In this document: piece by piece, positions 1 to 9,057 of the stretch
How the letters are laid out: the number at the start of each line of letters is the position of its first letter
Position numbering within the stretch: the first letter of the stretch is position 1
NCBI RefSeq assembly: GCF_012927125.1
Contig: NZ_JABBFZ010000008.1
Coordinates: forward strand, 62,001 to 126,000
DNA: 64,000 bases
Source: Paraburkholderia antibiotica
GTDB taxonomy: Bacteria > Pseudomonadota > Gammaproteobacteria > Burkholderiales > Burkholderiaceae
Direction: 5' to 3'
Notes under the pieces: model-generated
Databases searched by the model: none
Told to the model about the DNA's origin: nothing
The model's input: only the letters and a program-made list of their open reading frames with translations
Translations under genes and position numbers: made by a program

Positions 1-1896
1 GTGCTCGCCGCGATCGACACGCCCGGCGATCTGCGTCGTCTGCGCGCTGCGCTCGCGACCGACTGGCTCGGACTCGACGCCGCCGCGCTGTGGCATCTCA
101 CCCAGGTCGCCGACGCGCCGGTGCCGCTCGACGATCCGACAGAAACCGCCGACGCGATGGGCTGGGTCGAACGTTTTTCGCGTTACCGGATGCTGTGGCA
201 CGAACGCGGCTTCGCGGTGATGTGGCGCACGCTGATGCGCGAGCTGCGGGTTGCGCAGCGGCTCGTTGCCGGAGTCGACGGCGAACGGCGTCAGACCAAT
301 GTGAGCCATCTCGCCGAACTGGTGCAGGCGCGCGCGGCTACCCAACCCGGCATCGCGCCGACCTTGCGCTGGCTCGCCGCGCAGCGCGAGCAGGGCGGCG
401 GCGAAGAGGCGCAACTGCGGCTCGAGTCGGACCGCAATCTGGTGCAGATCGTCACGGTTCACAAGTCGAAGGGCCTCGAATACGCGGTCGTGTTCTGTCC
501 GTTTCTCGGCGACGGCGGCTTGCGCGAACCGCCATCGTCGGGCTTGCCCGATGCGCGCGAGTATCACGACGACAACGGCGACGCGGTGCTGCACTACGGC
601 TGTGACGACGAAGAAGCCGAGCGCGCGTCGCGTTACGCGGTGCGCGAGCAGGCGGCGGAGCGCGCGCGGCTCGTCTACGTGGCGCTCACGCGCGCGGTGT
701 ATCGCTGCTATCTGGTGGCGGGCACGTATCTGTCGTCGCGTTCCACGAAGGAGTCGCGCCGCAGCGTGCTGAACTGGCTGGTGGGCGGCGCGGGCCACAC
801 GTTCGACGCGTGGCTCGCCGAGCCGCCCGACGAGACCGCGCTCGCGGCGAGCTGGCAGGCGCTGACTGGCGGCGCTGTCACGTTGCAGCCGTTGCCCGAG
901 GTGACGCGCCGGGTGCCGCTCGAAACGCTGCAGGATCAGGGCGCGCATCTGCAGGCACGGGCGAATCGGCGGCTGTTGCGCGATCAGTGGCGCATGGCGA
1001 GTTTCAGCGGTCTGATCGCCGCGGGCGGCAAGAGCGGCGATGCTCATGCGCATGCGCCGCAGGAAGAGGTGCGGCCCGATCACGATGAAATCGCCGACGC
1101 ACTCGAAGCCGTGCCGCTGCTCGCCGCGGCGCCGGCGGCAACCGCGTCCGTGTATGCCGACGACGACATCCTCGCGTTTCCGCGCGGCGCGGCGGCCGGC
1201 GACTGTCTGCACCGGATGTTCGAGCTTGCCGATTTCACCGACGCAAGCACCTGGCCCGACGCGATTCGCGGCGCGCTGCGCGAACGGCCGGCGCCGGCCG
1301 CGCCCGAACTGGCGGCGCGTCTGCCCGCGATGATGCATCGGCTGATTGCCGACGTCGTCACGACCGAACTCGTGCCGGGCATGACGCTCGCGCAGTTGAA
1401 TCCGCGCAAGCGGATGAACGAACTCGAGTTTCTGTTCGCGGCGCCCGCGCTGGATTTTCCGGCGCTGCGCGAACTGCTGATCGAATATGGCTACCCTGAT
1501 GTCGCGCTGGAACCCGGCGTGTTGCGCGGCTTCGTCAAAGGATTTATCGACATGATCGTCGAGCACGACGGCCGTTTCTGGATCGTCGACTGGAAATCGA
1601 ATCACCTCGGCGACGGCGTGGCCGACTACGCGGCCGCGCCGCTCGAAGCGGCGATGGCGAGCCATGCGTATCACCTGCAGGCGCTGCTCTATACGGTCGC
1701 GCTGCATCGCTATCTGAAGACGCGCGTGCGCGACTATGCGTACGACACGCACATCGGCGGCTACCTGTATCTGTTCGTGCGCGGTGTGCGGCCGGACTGG
1801 CGCGATGCCGACGGTACCGCCGGCGTACACGTGCGGCGCGCGCCGTTCGAACTGGTGGCGCTGCTGGATGCGGCGATGATCGGAGGTGGCGCATGA
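1..1896 (+). CDS. recB: RecB, exodeoxyribonuclease V beta subunit (C-terminal part)
   Basis: This is the 3' half of RecB, the 3'-5' helicase and nuclease subunit of the RecBCD double-strand-break repair enzyme. The reading frame is open at the window edge. About 631 residues are present, against roughly 1,200 for the family, so the Walker A part lies outside. Helicase motif V (VHKSKGLEY, residues 153-161) and motif VI (VYVALTRA, 225-232) are visible. The C-terminal nuclease domain keeps its catalytic set: the Asp of GFID (about 517), DWK (Asp530, Lys532) and QxxxY (Gln560, Tyr564). The stop overlaps the recD start by 4 bases, so the two are translationally coupled. recC is expected upstream of the window. 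Confidence 0.95.
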   Translation: MLAAIDTPGDLRRLRAALATDWLGLDAAALWHLTQVADAPVPLDDPTETADAMGWVERFSRYRMLWHERGFAVMWRTLMRELRVAQRLVAGVDGERRQTNVSHLAELVQARAATQPGIAPTLRWLAAQREQGGGEEAQLRLESDRNLVQIVTVHKSKGLEYAVVFCPFLGDGGLREPPSSGLPDAREYHDDNGDAVLHYGCDDEEAERASRYAVREQAAERARLVYVALTRAVYRCYLVAGTYLSSRSTKESRRSVLNWLVGGAGHTFDAWLAEPPDETALAASWQALTGGAVTLQPLPEVTRRVPLETLQDQGAHLQARANRRLLRDQWRMASFSGLIAAGGKSGDAHAHAPQEEVRPDHDEIADALEAVPLLAAAPAATASVYADDDILAFPRGAAAGDCLHRMFELADFTDASTWPDAIRGALRERPAPAAPELAARLPAMMHRLIADVVTTELVPGMTLAQLNPRKRMNELEFLFAAPALDFPALRELLIEYGYPDVALEPGVLRGFVKGFIDMIVEHDGRFWIVDWKSNHLGDGVADYAAAPLEAAMASHAYHLQALLYTVALHRYLKTRVRDYAYDTHIGGYLYLFVRGVRPDWRDADGTAGVHVRRAPFELVALLDAAMIGGGA

Positions 1897-4049
1897 GTAT
1901 GCCCGACATCCTCGCTCAGAACGCGGCGCCCCCGCTCGGGCTCGAAGACATCGGCGTCAATCTGCCCGCGCCGGCCGACTTCAGCATCGCGCTGGCCGAA
2001 GGCTTCGCGCGCCGCATCGGCATGCTGGCGCGGCGCGGCGGCGCATCGATGGACGCGGTGAAGTGGGCCGCGCGCGGCGCATTCGCGGCGAGCCGCGCGA
2101 CCGCCGAAGGTCACGTGTGCGTGCCGCTGGCGACGCTTGCGCGCCGCTTCGAGGCGCCGAGCGCCGAGGTGCGCGCGGCGCTGCTCGCGAGCGGTATGGC
2201 GAGCAGCCTGAGCCACGATGGCGAGCAACACGCGGCGGCACTGCGGCCGCTCGTGATCGATGCGCAGGGGCGGCTGTATCTCGCGCGTTATTACGACTAC
2301 GAGCGGCGTCTGGCGCGCGGGCTGGTCGCGCATGCGACGGCTGAGGAGTCGGGTGCGGCGGCGGAGGTCGATCGTTATACCGATGGCGATTCCAACGGCG
2401 ATTCCGACGCGTTGCGCGAGCGTCTGCTGCGCTATTTCGGACCGCCGGGAGACGACGTCGACTGGCAGCGCGTCGCGGCGGTGATGGCGCTGTCGGGGCG
2501 GCTCACGATCGTCAGCGGTGGGCCGGGCACCGGCAAGACCACCACGGTGGTCGGTGTGCTTGCCTGTCTGCTCGACGCGCACGCCGAGCTGCGCATCGCG
2601 CTCGCGGCACCGACCGGCAAGGCGGCGCAGCGCATGCAGGAGGCGTTGCTCGCGCGCGCCGGCGATTTGCCGCCCGAGTTGGCCGCGCGGTTGCCGCAGA
2701 CTTCCTACACGCTGCATCGGCTGCTGGGGTCGGGGCCGGGCGGGCGTTTCCGCCATCATCGTGACAATCCGCTGCCGTACGACGTCGTCGTGATCGACGA
2801 GGCGTCGATGATCGACGTCGCGATGGCCACGCATCTGCTCGACGCGATCGCGCCGAGCACGCGTCTCGTGATGCTCGGCGACAAGGATCAGCTCGCGGCG
2901 GTCGAGGCCGGCGCGGTGTTCGCCGAACTGAGCGCGCGGCCCGCGCTGACGCCGCGTGGCTTGCGGCGCATCGCTCAGGCGTTGGATATCGACGAGGTTC
3001 GGCTGGCGCAGGCGCTGCCGCAAGCGTCGGATGATCTCGATGAAATTCAGTCCGACGAATTCTTCGTGCCGCCCGAGGCGCTGCACGGGTTCGACACGCC
3101 GCCGCTTTCGTCTGGACCGTCCGGCGATCTGTTCGATGGTGTCGACGACATCGGCGCTATCGACAACATGGCCGCCGACGCAGGCGCGCCCGAGCAATGG
3201 TCGGCGCGGCCGGCAAGCGAAGGCAATCCGCTCGCGGATTGCGTCGTCTGGCTCGAGCGTAACTACCGGTTCGGGCTCGAATCGCCGATCGGCCGTCTGT
3301 CGCTCGCGATTCGCCACGGCTTGCCGAGCGCCGCGCTCGAGGTGCTGCGGATCGATCCGGCCGAAACCTGCGCGGCCGCATTGCACGAAGACGCTCACAC
3401 GGCGCTGACCGAGCGCACCGTCGCGCGACTCGCCGCCGGCTTCGCACCGTACGCCGACGCACTTGGCGCGGCGCTCGCCACCGGGACGCCCGATCCGCTG
3501 CCGTTGTTCGACGCGCTGAACCGTTTTCGCATCCTGTGCGCGACGCGGCTCGGTCCGCGCGGCGTCGATCAGGTCAACGCCGCGATGGCGGCTCAGGTGC
3601 GCCGTGCCGCCGGTGTGACACTCGCGGTCGGCGCGCAATGGTTCGCCGGCCGGCCGGTGATGGTCACGCGCAACGACTATGCGCTCGGGCTGTTCAACGG
3701 CGATATCGGGATTGCGCTGCCGGGTGCGGGTGGCGCGCTGCGGGTGTATTTCCGCAGTGGCGACGGCGGGGTGCGCGCGGTCTCGCCGGCCGCGTTGCCG
3801 CCGCACGACACCGCGTTCGCGCTGACGGTCCACAAGTCGCAGGGTTCGGAGTTCGAGCACGCGGTGCTGGTGTTGCCGGCGGCGTTCAGCCGGGTGCTGT
3901 CGCGCGAGCTCGTGTACACGGCGATTACGCGCGCGCGGGAGCGCGTCGAGGTGATCGGCGCGCGCGCGGTGTTGGCGCAGGCCGTCGCGACGCCGACCCA
4001 GCGCGATTCGGGACTAGCCGCGCGGATCGCGGAGGCGTGGCGTCGATAG
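1893..4049 (+). CDS. recD: RecD, exodeoxyribonuclease V alpha subunit
   Basis: RecD is the fast 5'-3' helicase of RecBCD. The protein is 718 residues. It has a Walker A motif GGPGTGKTTT (209-218), the Walker B motif DEAS (302-305), LGDKDQLAAVEAG (from 328) and a C-terminal TVHKSQGSE motif (645-653) followed by the YTAITRA motif. The ATG overlaps the end of recB (ATGA type), which fixes the start. Between the LGDKD motif and RNYRFG (456) lie about 110 residues with an acidic, low-complexity stretch; from memory this is longer than in the E. coli protein. Convergent with the next gene, with only 48 bases between them and no clear terminator. Confidence 0.95.
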   Translation: MSMPDILAQNAAPPLGLEDIGVNLPAPADFSIALAEGFARRIGMLARRGGASMDAVKWAARGAFAASRATAEGHVCVPLATLARRFEAPSAEVRAALLASGMASSLSHDGEQHAAALRPLVIDAQGRLYLARYYDYERRLARGLVAHATAEESGAAAEVDRYTDGDSNGDSDALRERLLRYFGPPGDDVDWQRVAAVMALSGRLTIVSGGPGTGKTTTVVGVLACLLDAHAELRIALAAPTGKAAQRMQEALLARAGDLPPELAARLPQTSYTLHRLLGSGPGGRFRHHRDNPLPYDVVVIDEASMIDVAMATHLLDAIAPSTRLVMLGDKDQLAAVEAGAVFAELSARPALTPRGLRRIAQALDIDEVRLAQALPQASDDLDEIQSDEFFVPPEALHGFDTPPLSSGPSGDLFDGVDDIGAIDNMAADAGAPEQWSARPASEGNPLADCVVWLERNYRFGLESPIGRLSLAIRHGLPSAALEVLRIDPAETCAAALHEDAHTALTERTVARLAAGFAPYADALGAALATGTPDPLPLFDALNRFRILCATRLGPRGVDQVNAAMAAQVRRAAGVTLAVGAQWFAGRPVMVTRNDYALGLFNGDIGIALPGAGGALRVYFRSGDGGVRAVSPAALPPHDTAFALTVHKSQGSEFEHAVLVLPAAFSRVLSRELVYTAITRARERVEVIGARAVLAQAVATPTQRDSGLAARIAEAWRR

Positions 4050-4097
4050 GCTTGAAGTAGGTCGTTGTGAGAGTTGAAGTGTGGGGCGCAGGGGCGT

Positions 4098-4739
4098 TCA
4101 GCTGACGATTCCGCTCGCCTGCGCGCTTGCTTCGACGCTGCGGCGCATCGTTTTGCGATACCACAGCGTCCACAGCCCGAGGCCCGCGTAGATGCCGTAG
4201 CCGATGAACGGCGAGACGACGAGGAAACGCTCGATCGGCCACGTGAGCGCCATCCATGCGCGCAACGCGGTTTCGGCGGTGAGGCCGACGCCCCAGACGA
4301 GCGTCATCATCCGCATGGCCGACGCGAGGCCGGGGCGTTCGCGCCACAGCGCCTCGAAGTGAGCGGCGCCGCCCTCCATTTCGCGGGCGACTGTCGCGCG
4401 GGCGAGGTAGAAGATCAGCGGGCGGCGCATCGGCAGCGACAGCAGAAACGCCACGCCGACCGCACCCGACACCAGCGACTCGCGCAACAGCAGCATGCGC
4501 GGACTGCCGCCGAGCGCCATCGCCCCGATCGACAGCACGATGCCGACGATCACCATCGCGCTGAGCGCATCGACGCGGCGAAAGCGCACCAGCTCGATCG
4601 CGCTCCACACGAGCGGCGGGACCGCCGACGCGATCAGCGCGCCGGTTTCGCCAACGTGCGGCCGCGCGAGCCGGTACGCGAGCCATGGCAGCAGGAAGTT
4701 GACGACCAGTTCGAGCAGGAAACCCGGACGGATTTTCAT
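4098..4739 (-). CDS. VC0807-like integral membrane protein
   Basis: A 213-residue hydrophobic protein with about six predicted membrane segments (for example near residues 29-47, 57-75, 82-100 and 178-195) joined by short Arg-rich loops. The overall pattern, with PPLVWSAIELVRFRRVD and an Arg-rich loop before RPLIFYLARATVA, resembles the VC0807 family of uncharacterised membrane proteins. No catalytic motif is seen, so no function is assigned. It is transcribed away from arfB across a 243-base divergent intergenic region, and a candidate promoter lies just upstream. Confidence 0.7.
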   Translation of the reverse strand: MKIRPGFLLELVVNFLLPWLAYRLARPHVGETGALIASAVPPLVWSAIELVRFRRVDALSAMVIVGIVLSIGAMALGGSPRMLLLRESLVSGAVGVAFLLSLPMRRPLIFYLARATVAREMEGGAAHFEALWRERPGLASAMRMMTLVWGVGLTAETALRAWMALTWPIERFLVVSPFIGYGIYAGLGLWTLWYRKTMRRSVEASAQASGIVS

Positions 4740-4767
4740 ATTAATTTACGCTGTAAGCGAAAAGCGC

Positions 4768-4797
4768 AGTATCGACGAATGAAGTGTGCCGACGCAA
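4768..4797 (-). promoter_or_regulatory. Candidate sigma-70 promoter of the VC0807-like gene
   Basis: On the minus strand, TTGCGT (4797-4792) and GATACT (4773-4768) are separated by 18 bases. The start codon is about 28 bases downstream. Assigned by eye only. Confidence 0.35.
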
Positions 4798-4982
4798 ATG
4801 ATTTTTCGTTATGCCGGGCGCGCGATGCTGCGAGCCGGTCACGTTTGCGGTCACGATCGCTGATGGCCGGGCCGGGCCGGGCCCGACGCGCTGCGTGGGT
4901 GTCGGCGACGCAGCCACGCGATACAACTCAGTTTGCCGTCACGACGGCTTGTACACTGACGGTTCCCTACCTCATTTCACTC

Positions 4983-5387
4983 ATGACTTCCCGTTATCCG
5001 ATCCCGCCGAACGAAATCGAATTGACCGCCGTGCGCGCGCAGGGGGCGGGCGGCCAGAACGTCAACAAGGTGTCGAGCGCGATCCATCTGCGGTTCGACG
5101 TGCGGGCATCGTCGCTGCCCGAGGTGCTGAAGATGCGTCTGCTCGCGCTGTCCGATCATCGCTTGACGCGCGACGGTGTCGTCGTTATCAAGGCGCAGGA
5201 GCATCGGACCCAGGAGATGAACCGCGCGGCGGCGCTCGCGCGGCTCGACGAATTGATCGACAGTGTCAGCGTGACGCGCAAGGCGCGCGTCGCGACCCGA
5301 CCGACGCGCGCATCGAATCTGCGGCGGCTCGATGGCAAGGCGAAGCGCAGCGAGGTCAAGTCGGGCCGCGGTCGGGTAGACGAGTAG
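4983..5387 (+). CDS. arfB: ArfB-type peptidyl-tRNA hydrolase (ribosome rescue)
   Basis: A 134-residue protein of the class I release-factor family lacking the codon-recognition domain, as in ArfB (YaeJ). It hydrolyses peptidyl-tRNA on ribosomes stalled without a stop codon. The catalytic GGQ is at residues 23-25 in the context GAGGQNVNKVSS. The C-terminal tail is rich in Arg and Lys, which in this family occupies the empty mRNA channel. The ATG at 4983 gives the usual family length; the longer open frame upstream has no homology. The gene stands alone, divergent from the membrane-protein gene and convergent with the EAL gene. Confidence 0.92.
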   Translation: MTSRYPIPPNEIELTAVRAQGAGGQNVNKVSSAIHLRFDVRASSLPEVLKMRLLALSDHRLTRDGVVVIKAQEHRTQEMNRAAALARLDELIDSVSVTRKARVATRPTRASNLRRLDGKAKRSEVKSGRGRVDE

Positions 5388-5431
5388 GGGGTGTTCCCGC
5401 GCGATGTGATGTCGGCGGCGCGAACCGCCCG

Positions 5432-6754
5432 CTACCGCTTCCCGCCGCGCCGACCGCTGCGCACTTCCGCGCTGGGCGCGGCCTCCGGCACGAAATCGAC
5501 GCACAGCACGTGGGTGCCGTCGCGCTCGAACGCGATCGCCGCGGTGTAGCAATCCTGACCATCGGCGAGCGAATAGTGTGGTCCCATCATCGCGACGCGC
5601 CCCGGCGCGGCGAGCGCGTGCCGGAAATACGCGCGCCGCGACCAGTTGCTGCGCGTCTCCGCATAGAGCGGCGCGAGGCGCCGCGGCGGGGGCGGTACCG
5701 AGACCGCCGTCACGGAGGGCAGGGTCTGCTCGCCCTGGCCGTCGGTGAGAAACACGCGGCGCGCTTCGGGCAGATGCCAGATCTTTTGCGCGGCCTGTTC
5801 GAGATCGCCGCTCGTCTTGTAGGTGTCGGCGGCCGCGAGCACCGCTTCCGCGAAGCCCTCGAAGCCGAGTCGCTGATGGCTCGCGTGCGCGCGCTCGTAG
5901 TCGGCGAACTTGCTCCAGATCGACGCGACGAGCTCCGGCACCTTCGTGCAGGCGGCCTGCACGCTGCTTTTCGGCTGACCGAACCAGAAGCCCTGCACGA
6001 AATCGACGTCGGCCTGCATCAGGATCATCAGTTCCTCGTCGGTTTCGACGCCTTCGGCCAGCACCAGCGTGCCCGACTGATGCAGCATCGCGATCAGATG
6101 GCTGATCATCGATTCGTCGCCCTCGCGCTTGCCGGCGCGCTCGACAAGCGAGCGGTCAAGCTTGACGATATCGGGGCGAAAGCGCCACACGCGATCGAAG
6201 TTCGAAAAGCCGGTGCCGAAATCGTCGATCGCGATCAGGAAGTCGCGCGGCTGCGACGCCGCGAGCATGCTGGCGACCGCCGATTCGTCGTCGGCGGGCT
6301 GCTCGAGCACTTCGATCACGATGCGCTCCTGCGGCAGGCCGAAATGCGCGGACAGCTCATCGATGAACGCGCGCTGCGGCCAGCCGGTCTCGAATACCTG
6401 CGGCCGCGTGTTCAGAAACAGCCAGCCGGTGTCGATGCCTTGCTCCATGAAGTTCGCGACATGCAGGCAGCGCGCGATGCGGTCGAGTTCGCGCGCCTCA
6501 GCGGCCGAGCGCGTGCCGGAAAACAGCACCTCGGGCGAGACGGGCAGGCCGACCGGATCGAATGCGCGCAGCAGCCCCTCGCAGCCGACCACGCACTGGT
6601 GCGTAACCGACAGCACCGGCTGGAACACGCTATGCAGTGTCAGCGCGCGCCACGTCGCGGTCCAGCCGGACTCGCCGCGAACCAGATGCGGGAGCAGGCC
6701 GCTCAGACTCAATTCGCTGACGGATGGCATAGAGGCGGGCATGAGAGCGGACAT
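5432..6754 (-). CDS. EAL-domain protein, probable c-di-GMP phosphodiesterase
   Basis: A cytoplasmic protein of about 440 residues with an N-terminal EAL domain. Its signature residues look intact: EGLLR (for EAL), FLNTRP, EVLEQ, IDDFGTGFSN, VKLDRSL and AEGVET. These supply the metal ligands and the catalytic Glu, so hydrolysis of cyclic di-GMP is likely. The C-terminal half, with YFRHAL and HYSLADG, resembles the PAS/Cache-like sensor that follows the EAL domain in YkuI-type proteins. No GGDEF domain is present. The start at 6754 is chosen because homology begins near there. An in-frame ATG at 6796 and a TTG at 6904 are alternatives; none has a good ribosome site. Confidence 0.85.
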   Translation of the reverse strand: MSALMPASMPSVSELSLSGLLPHLVRGESGWTATWRALTLHSVFQPVLSVTHQCVVGCEGLLRAFDPVGLPVSPEVLFSGTRSAAEARELDRIARCLHVANFMEQGIDTGWLFLNTRPQVFETGWPQRAFIDELSAHFGLPQERIVIEVLEQPADDESAVASMLAASQPRDFLIAIDDFGTGFSNFDRVWRFRPDIVKLDRSLVERAGKREGDESMISHLIAMLHQSGTLVLAEGVETDEELMILMQADVDFVQGFWFGQPKSSVQAACTKVPELVASIWSKFADYERAHASHQRLGFEGFAEAVLAAADTYKTSGDLEQAAQKIWHLPEARRVFLTDGQGEQTLPSVTAVSVPPPPRRLAPLYAETRSNWSRRAYFRHALAAPGRVAMMGPHYSLADGQDCYTAAIAFERDGTHVLCVDFVPEAAPSAEVRSGRRGGKR

Positions 6755-7386
6755 GGGATTTTTGCGGCAAGCAGGTGAAGGGGCACGCAAACCCATTCGG
6801 CGCGCAGTGCTCGCTCGTTCGATGCGTCGACGGGACAACGCAGATAGGGCCCGGAAACGCGGAGAACGATGCCAGCCATGCTGGATTTCCGACGAATTGG
6901 TCAAAATGAGTCTAGCAGTTCGCGGCGCGCAACAATGTGCGGGTTGTCACAAACACCGAAGCGCGAAAATTGCCCGCGAAGCGGCTGCCCGCGGCCATCC
7001 GGCAATGCCTGTCGAATCCCTTGCCGAAGCGTTGCGCGTGCTTGCCGCGCGCAACGGCTGCCCGATGTCGCTGGCTGCTCCTCTCAAGCCGAGGGTAACA
7101 GGGCGCGCAGTGCCCGCCCGCCAAATTCCAGGCGCGGATGATGCGCGGGCGCGAACGTCGGCATAGCGGTTTGCGGAGTCGATGGGGCGAGGTCTTGACC
7201 GGCTTGGCTGTCGCGGTTTTGCCGGGCGCGCCGGGTTGGCGGCGTGGCGGCCAGAGGCGAGGTTCTTGCGCGATGGTGCTTGCCGGCTGCGTACCGGCTG
7301 CGTACCGGCTGCTTGCGGCGCGGCCCGCCGGCAGGTTCGCCGGCCGGCGGTTATGCTGCTGCTTTTCGTAAGAGGAGATGAGGCAA
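6755..7386. other. Long intergenic region without a supported gene
   Basis: 632 bases between the divergent EAL and monooxygenase genes. No reading frame here looks like a protein. A weak minus-strand pair, CATTGT and TAGACT with 17 bases between, near 6910-6940 could serve the EAL gene. A 12-base direct repeat (GGCTGCGTACCG-like, about 2.5 copies) lies around 7283-7312. Nothing else is seen. Confidence 0.5.
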
Positions 7387-7677
7387 ATGGCGGAAATCGC
7401 AGTGGTGGCAATTTCGGTGGCGAAGCCTGGTTGTGACGAGCAGTTGCGCGTGACGCTCGAAGGGATCGTCGGGCCGACGCGCAATGAAGCGGGGGTGCTG
7501 CAATATGACCTGCATCGCGATGTGCAGGAGCCGCGCCGGTTCGTGTTTGTCGAGCGTTGGGAAAGTCAGGAGGCGCTGGCCGCGCACGCGAAATCCGCGC
7601 ATATCCAGGCGTACCGGAAAGCGGTGGCGGATTGGGTCGAGCACGCGGAAATTCGCGTCGTGTCGAAGATCGCCTGA
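7387..7677 (+). CDS. ABM-family monooxygenase-like protein
   Basis: A 96-residue protein of the antibiotic-biosynthesis-monooxygenase (ABM) dimeric alpha/beta-barrel fold, like YgiN quinol monooxygenase. The pattern typical of the family is visible: a start strand AVVAISVAKPG, then TRNEAGVLQYDLHRD, FVFVERWESQEALAAHAKSAH and a closing strand. The conserved His of the AAHAKSAH segment and the ERW motif are present. Substrate unknown. The ATG at 7387 is favoured because AGGAG (7372-7376) lies 10 bases upstream. An ATG at 7378 is in the same frame but sits only one base after that site. Confidence 0.85.
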   Translation: MAEIAVVAISVAKPGCDEQLRVTLEGIVGPTRNEAGVLQYDLHRDVQEPRRFVFVERWESQEALAAHAKSAHIQAYRKAVADWVEHAEIRVVSKIA

Positions 7678-7973
7678 GCGTGGGACTGAGATGCGCCTGG
7701 TGAGCGGCATTGAGTTGAACGGCGTGAGGGGCTGGCCGGCTGGCTGGGCAATCTGACGCGGCCTCTGGAAGAGGGCGGACGCGTTTGTTGGGCGAGCCGG
7801 CTTCAGGCACTGGGCTCCTGGGCGTTCACCACTCGCGAGGCGCCGGCAATCAGGCCGGCCATACGCCGGGTAGCGGGCACGGGGCCCACGGCGGCGCGTC
7901 GAGCGGCGGATCACGCGTCGACCCGGGCCGGCGCGGTTCTGCGCCTCGCCAGCCCGCGCGCCGCTGTCGACGT

Positions 7974-8231
7974 TTAATGCGTCGCTTGCGGCACGTCGAG
8001 AATCAGGATGATCGTCCAGTCCGCGTCGCCGTCATGGTGATACTGGCGTTCCGCGACGATGAACGGCTGCTGCTTGCCAGCCGGGCCGAGAAACAGCACG
8101 TCGCCTTCCATCGGCAGGCATTCGACGGGCGGCAGCGCGAGGTACGCTTCCTGACCGCCGCGCGGCATCAGTTTTTCAATCTTGCGAGATGCTGCTTCGG
8201 TCCATTCGATATCTAGCTGGATGTTGCTCAT
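7974..8231 (-). CDS. Conserved hypothetical protein, 85 residues
   Basis: A small soluble acidic protein with no signal peptide or membrane segment. I do not recognise the family. It is supported as a gene by a strong ribosome site (GGAGGA, 8 bases before the ATG), by GC-rich third positions, and by a plausible folded composition, including LPMEGDVLFLGPAGK and a beta-rich end, DWTIILILDVP. It is not in an obvious operon. Confidence 0.65.
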   Translation of the reverse strand: MSNIQLDIEWTEAASRKIEKLMPRGGQEAYLALPPVECLPMEGDVLFLGPAGKQQPFIVAERQYHHDGDADWTIILILDVPQATH

Positions 8232-8474
8232 GCTGTCCTCCGCACCTGGGTGCGCACGGGTTAGGGGATGCCGGCGGGCTGCCGGGCGGTGCGCGACTTT
8301 AGCATACCGAAAGCGCGGCGCTGGCGGCCTGTCCCGGCCGATGGGCGTTTGCAGGCGGCGTGCCTGCCGCGGCGCTCATGGACGCTTGGGGTACTCATAG
8401 ACGCTGGGCGCTCACGTCGGCGCGCTGCTTTACCTCGCGCTTGCCAACTTCGTTCCGCTCTCCGGCTGAATAAC

Positions 8475-8511
8475 AAAAAAGCCGAAACCGGCAATGCCGG
8501 CTTCGGCTTTT
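8475..8511 (-). terminator. Rho-independent terminator
   Basis: Stem 8481-8492 with 8496-8507 (12 pairs, one mismatch), loop AAT. On the minus strand it is followed by six T (8480-8475), placing it downstream of the 8555-8794 gene. The four T on the plus side make it possibly bidirectional. Confidence 0.75.
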
Positions 8512-8554
8512 CCACCTGCACGGCCGGGCCGTGAGGCGAGACCCTCAACTACGC

Positions 8555-8794
8555 TCAGGAACCCGAAGCGTCGGGGGCCTTCTTGTGATGGTGCGGAGCC
8601 ATCTTGTGCTGCTTGGCCGGCATGGCAGGCGCGCTGCCCATCGACTGTTGGCGATTTTGCAAATCCTGCGCGCGCTGTTCGATGTCCGCGGCCTTAGCCG
8701 GATCGGTGCTGGTCATGATGCCGTTGTCTTGCGCATAAGCCGCGCCCGCTGCGGCACAGAGCGAAACCAGGATCGCCAGGGACACTTTCTTCAT
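8555..8794 (-). CDS. Small exported protein, His/Lys-rich C-terminus
   Basis: A 79-residue protein with a classical Sec signal peptide (MKK, then a hydrophobic core, cleavage after AYA near residue 21). The mature part is about 58 residues, with a short helix (KAADIEQRAQDLQNRQQ) and a tail containing HKMAPHHHKK that could bind metal. The ribosome site GGAGGT is 6 bases before the ATG, and a terminator lies about 50 bases downstream, so this is probably a monocistronic periplasmic protein. Function unknown. Confidence 0.75.
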   Translation of the reverse strand: MKKVSLAILVSLCAAAGAAYAQDNGIMTSTDPAKAADIEQRAQDLQNRQQSMGSAPAMPAKQHKMAPHHHKKAPDASGS

Positions 8795-9057
8795 CGTTAC
8801 CTCCGTAGAGTGGTGGTGGACCCGTTATTGCCTGTCCATTGGGAAAGACAATGCATTCTATCGAGCAAACTCTGCTCCAGCCGATGGCTTTGTAACTGTG
8901 ATAAACATTTGTTACATCTCGTAATTATCAACCGATGCGCAATGGCTGGGCGGCCTATGCAGTGTGTCCGCAGTTCCGGTGCGTCTCAAAATAGCTCGCA
9001 CGATGAGCGAGTTGGCGGAGCCGGCCGTCATCAGGTGAAGCCCCGCGCCGTGCGCAT

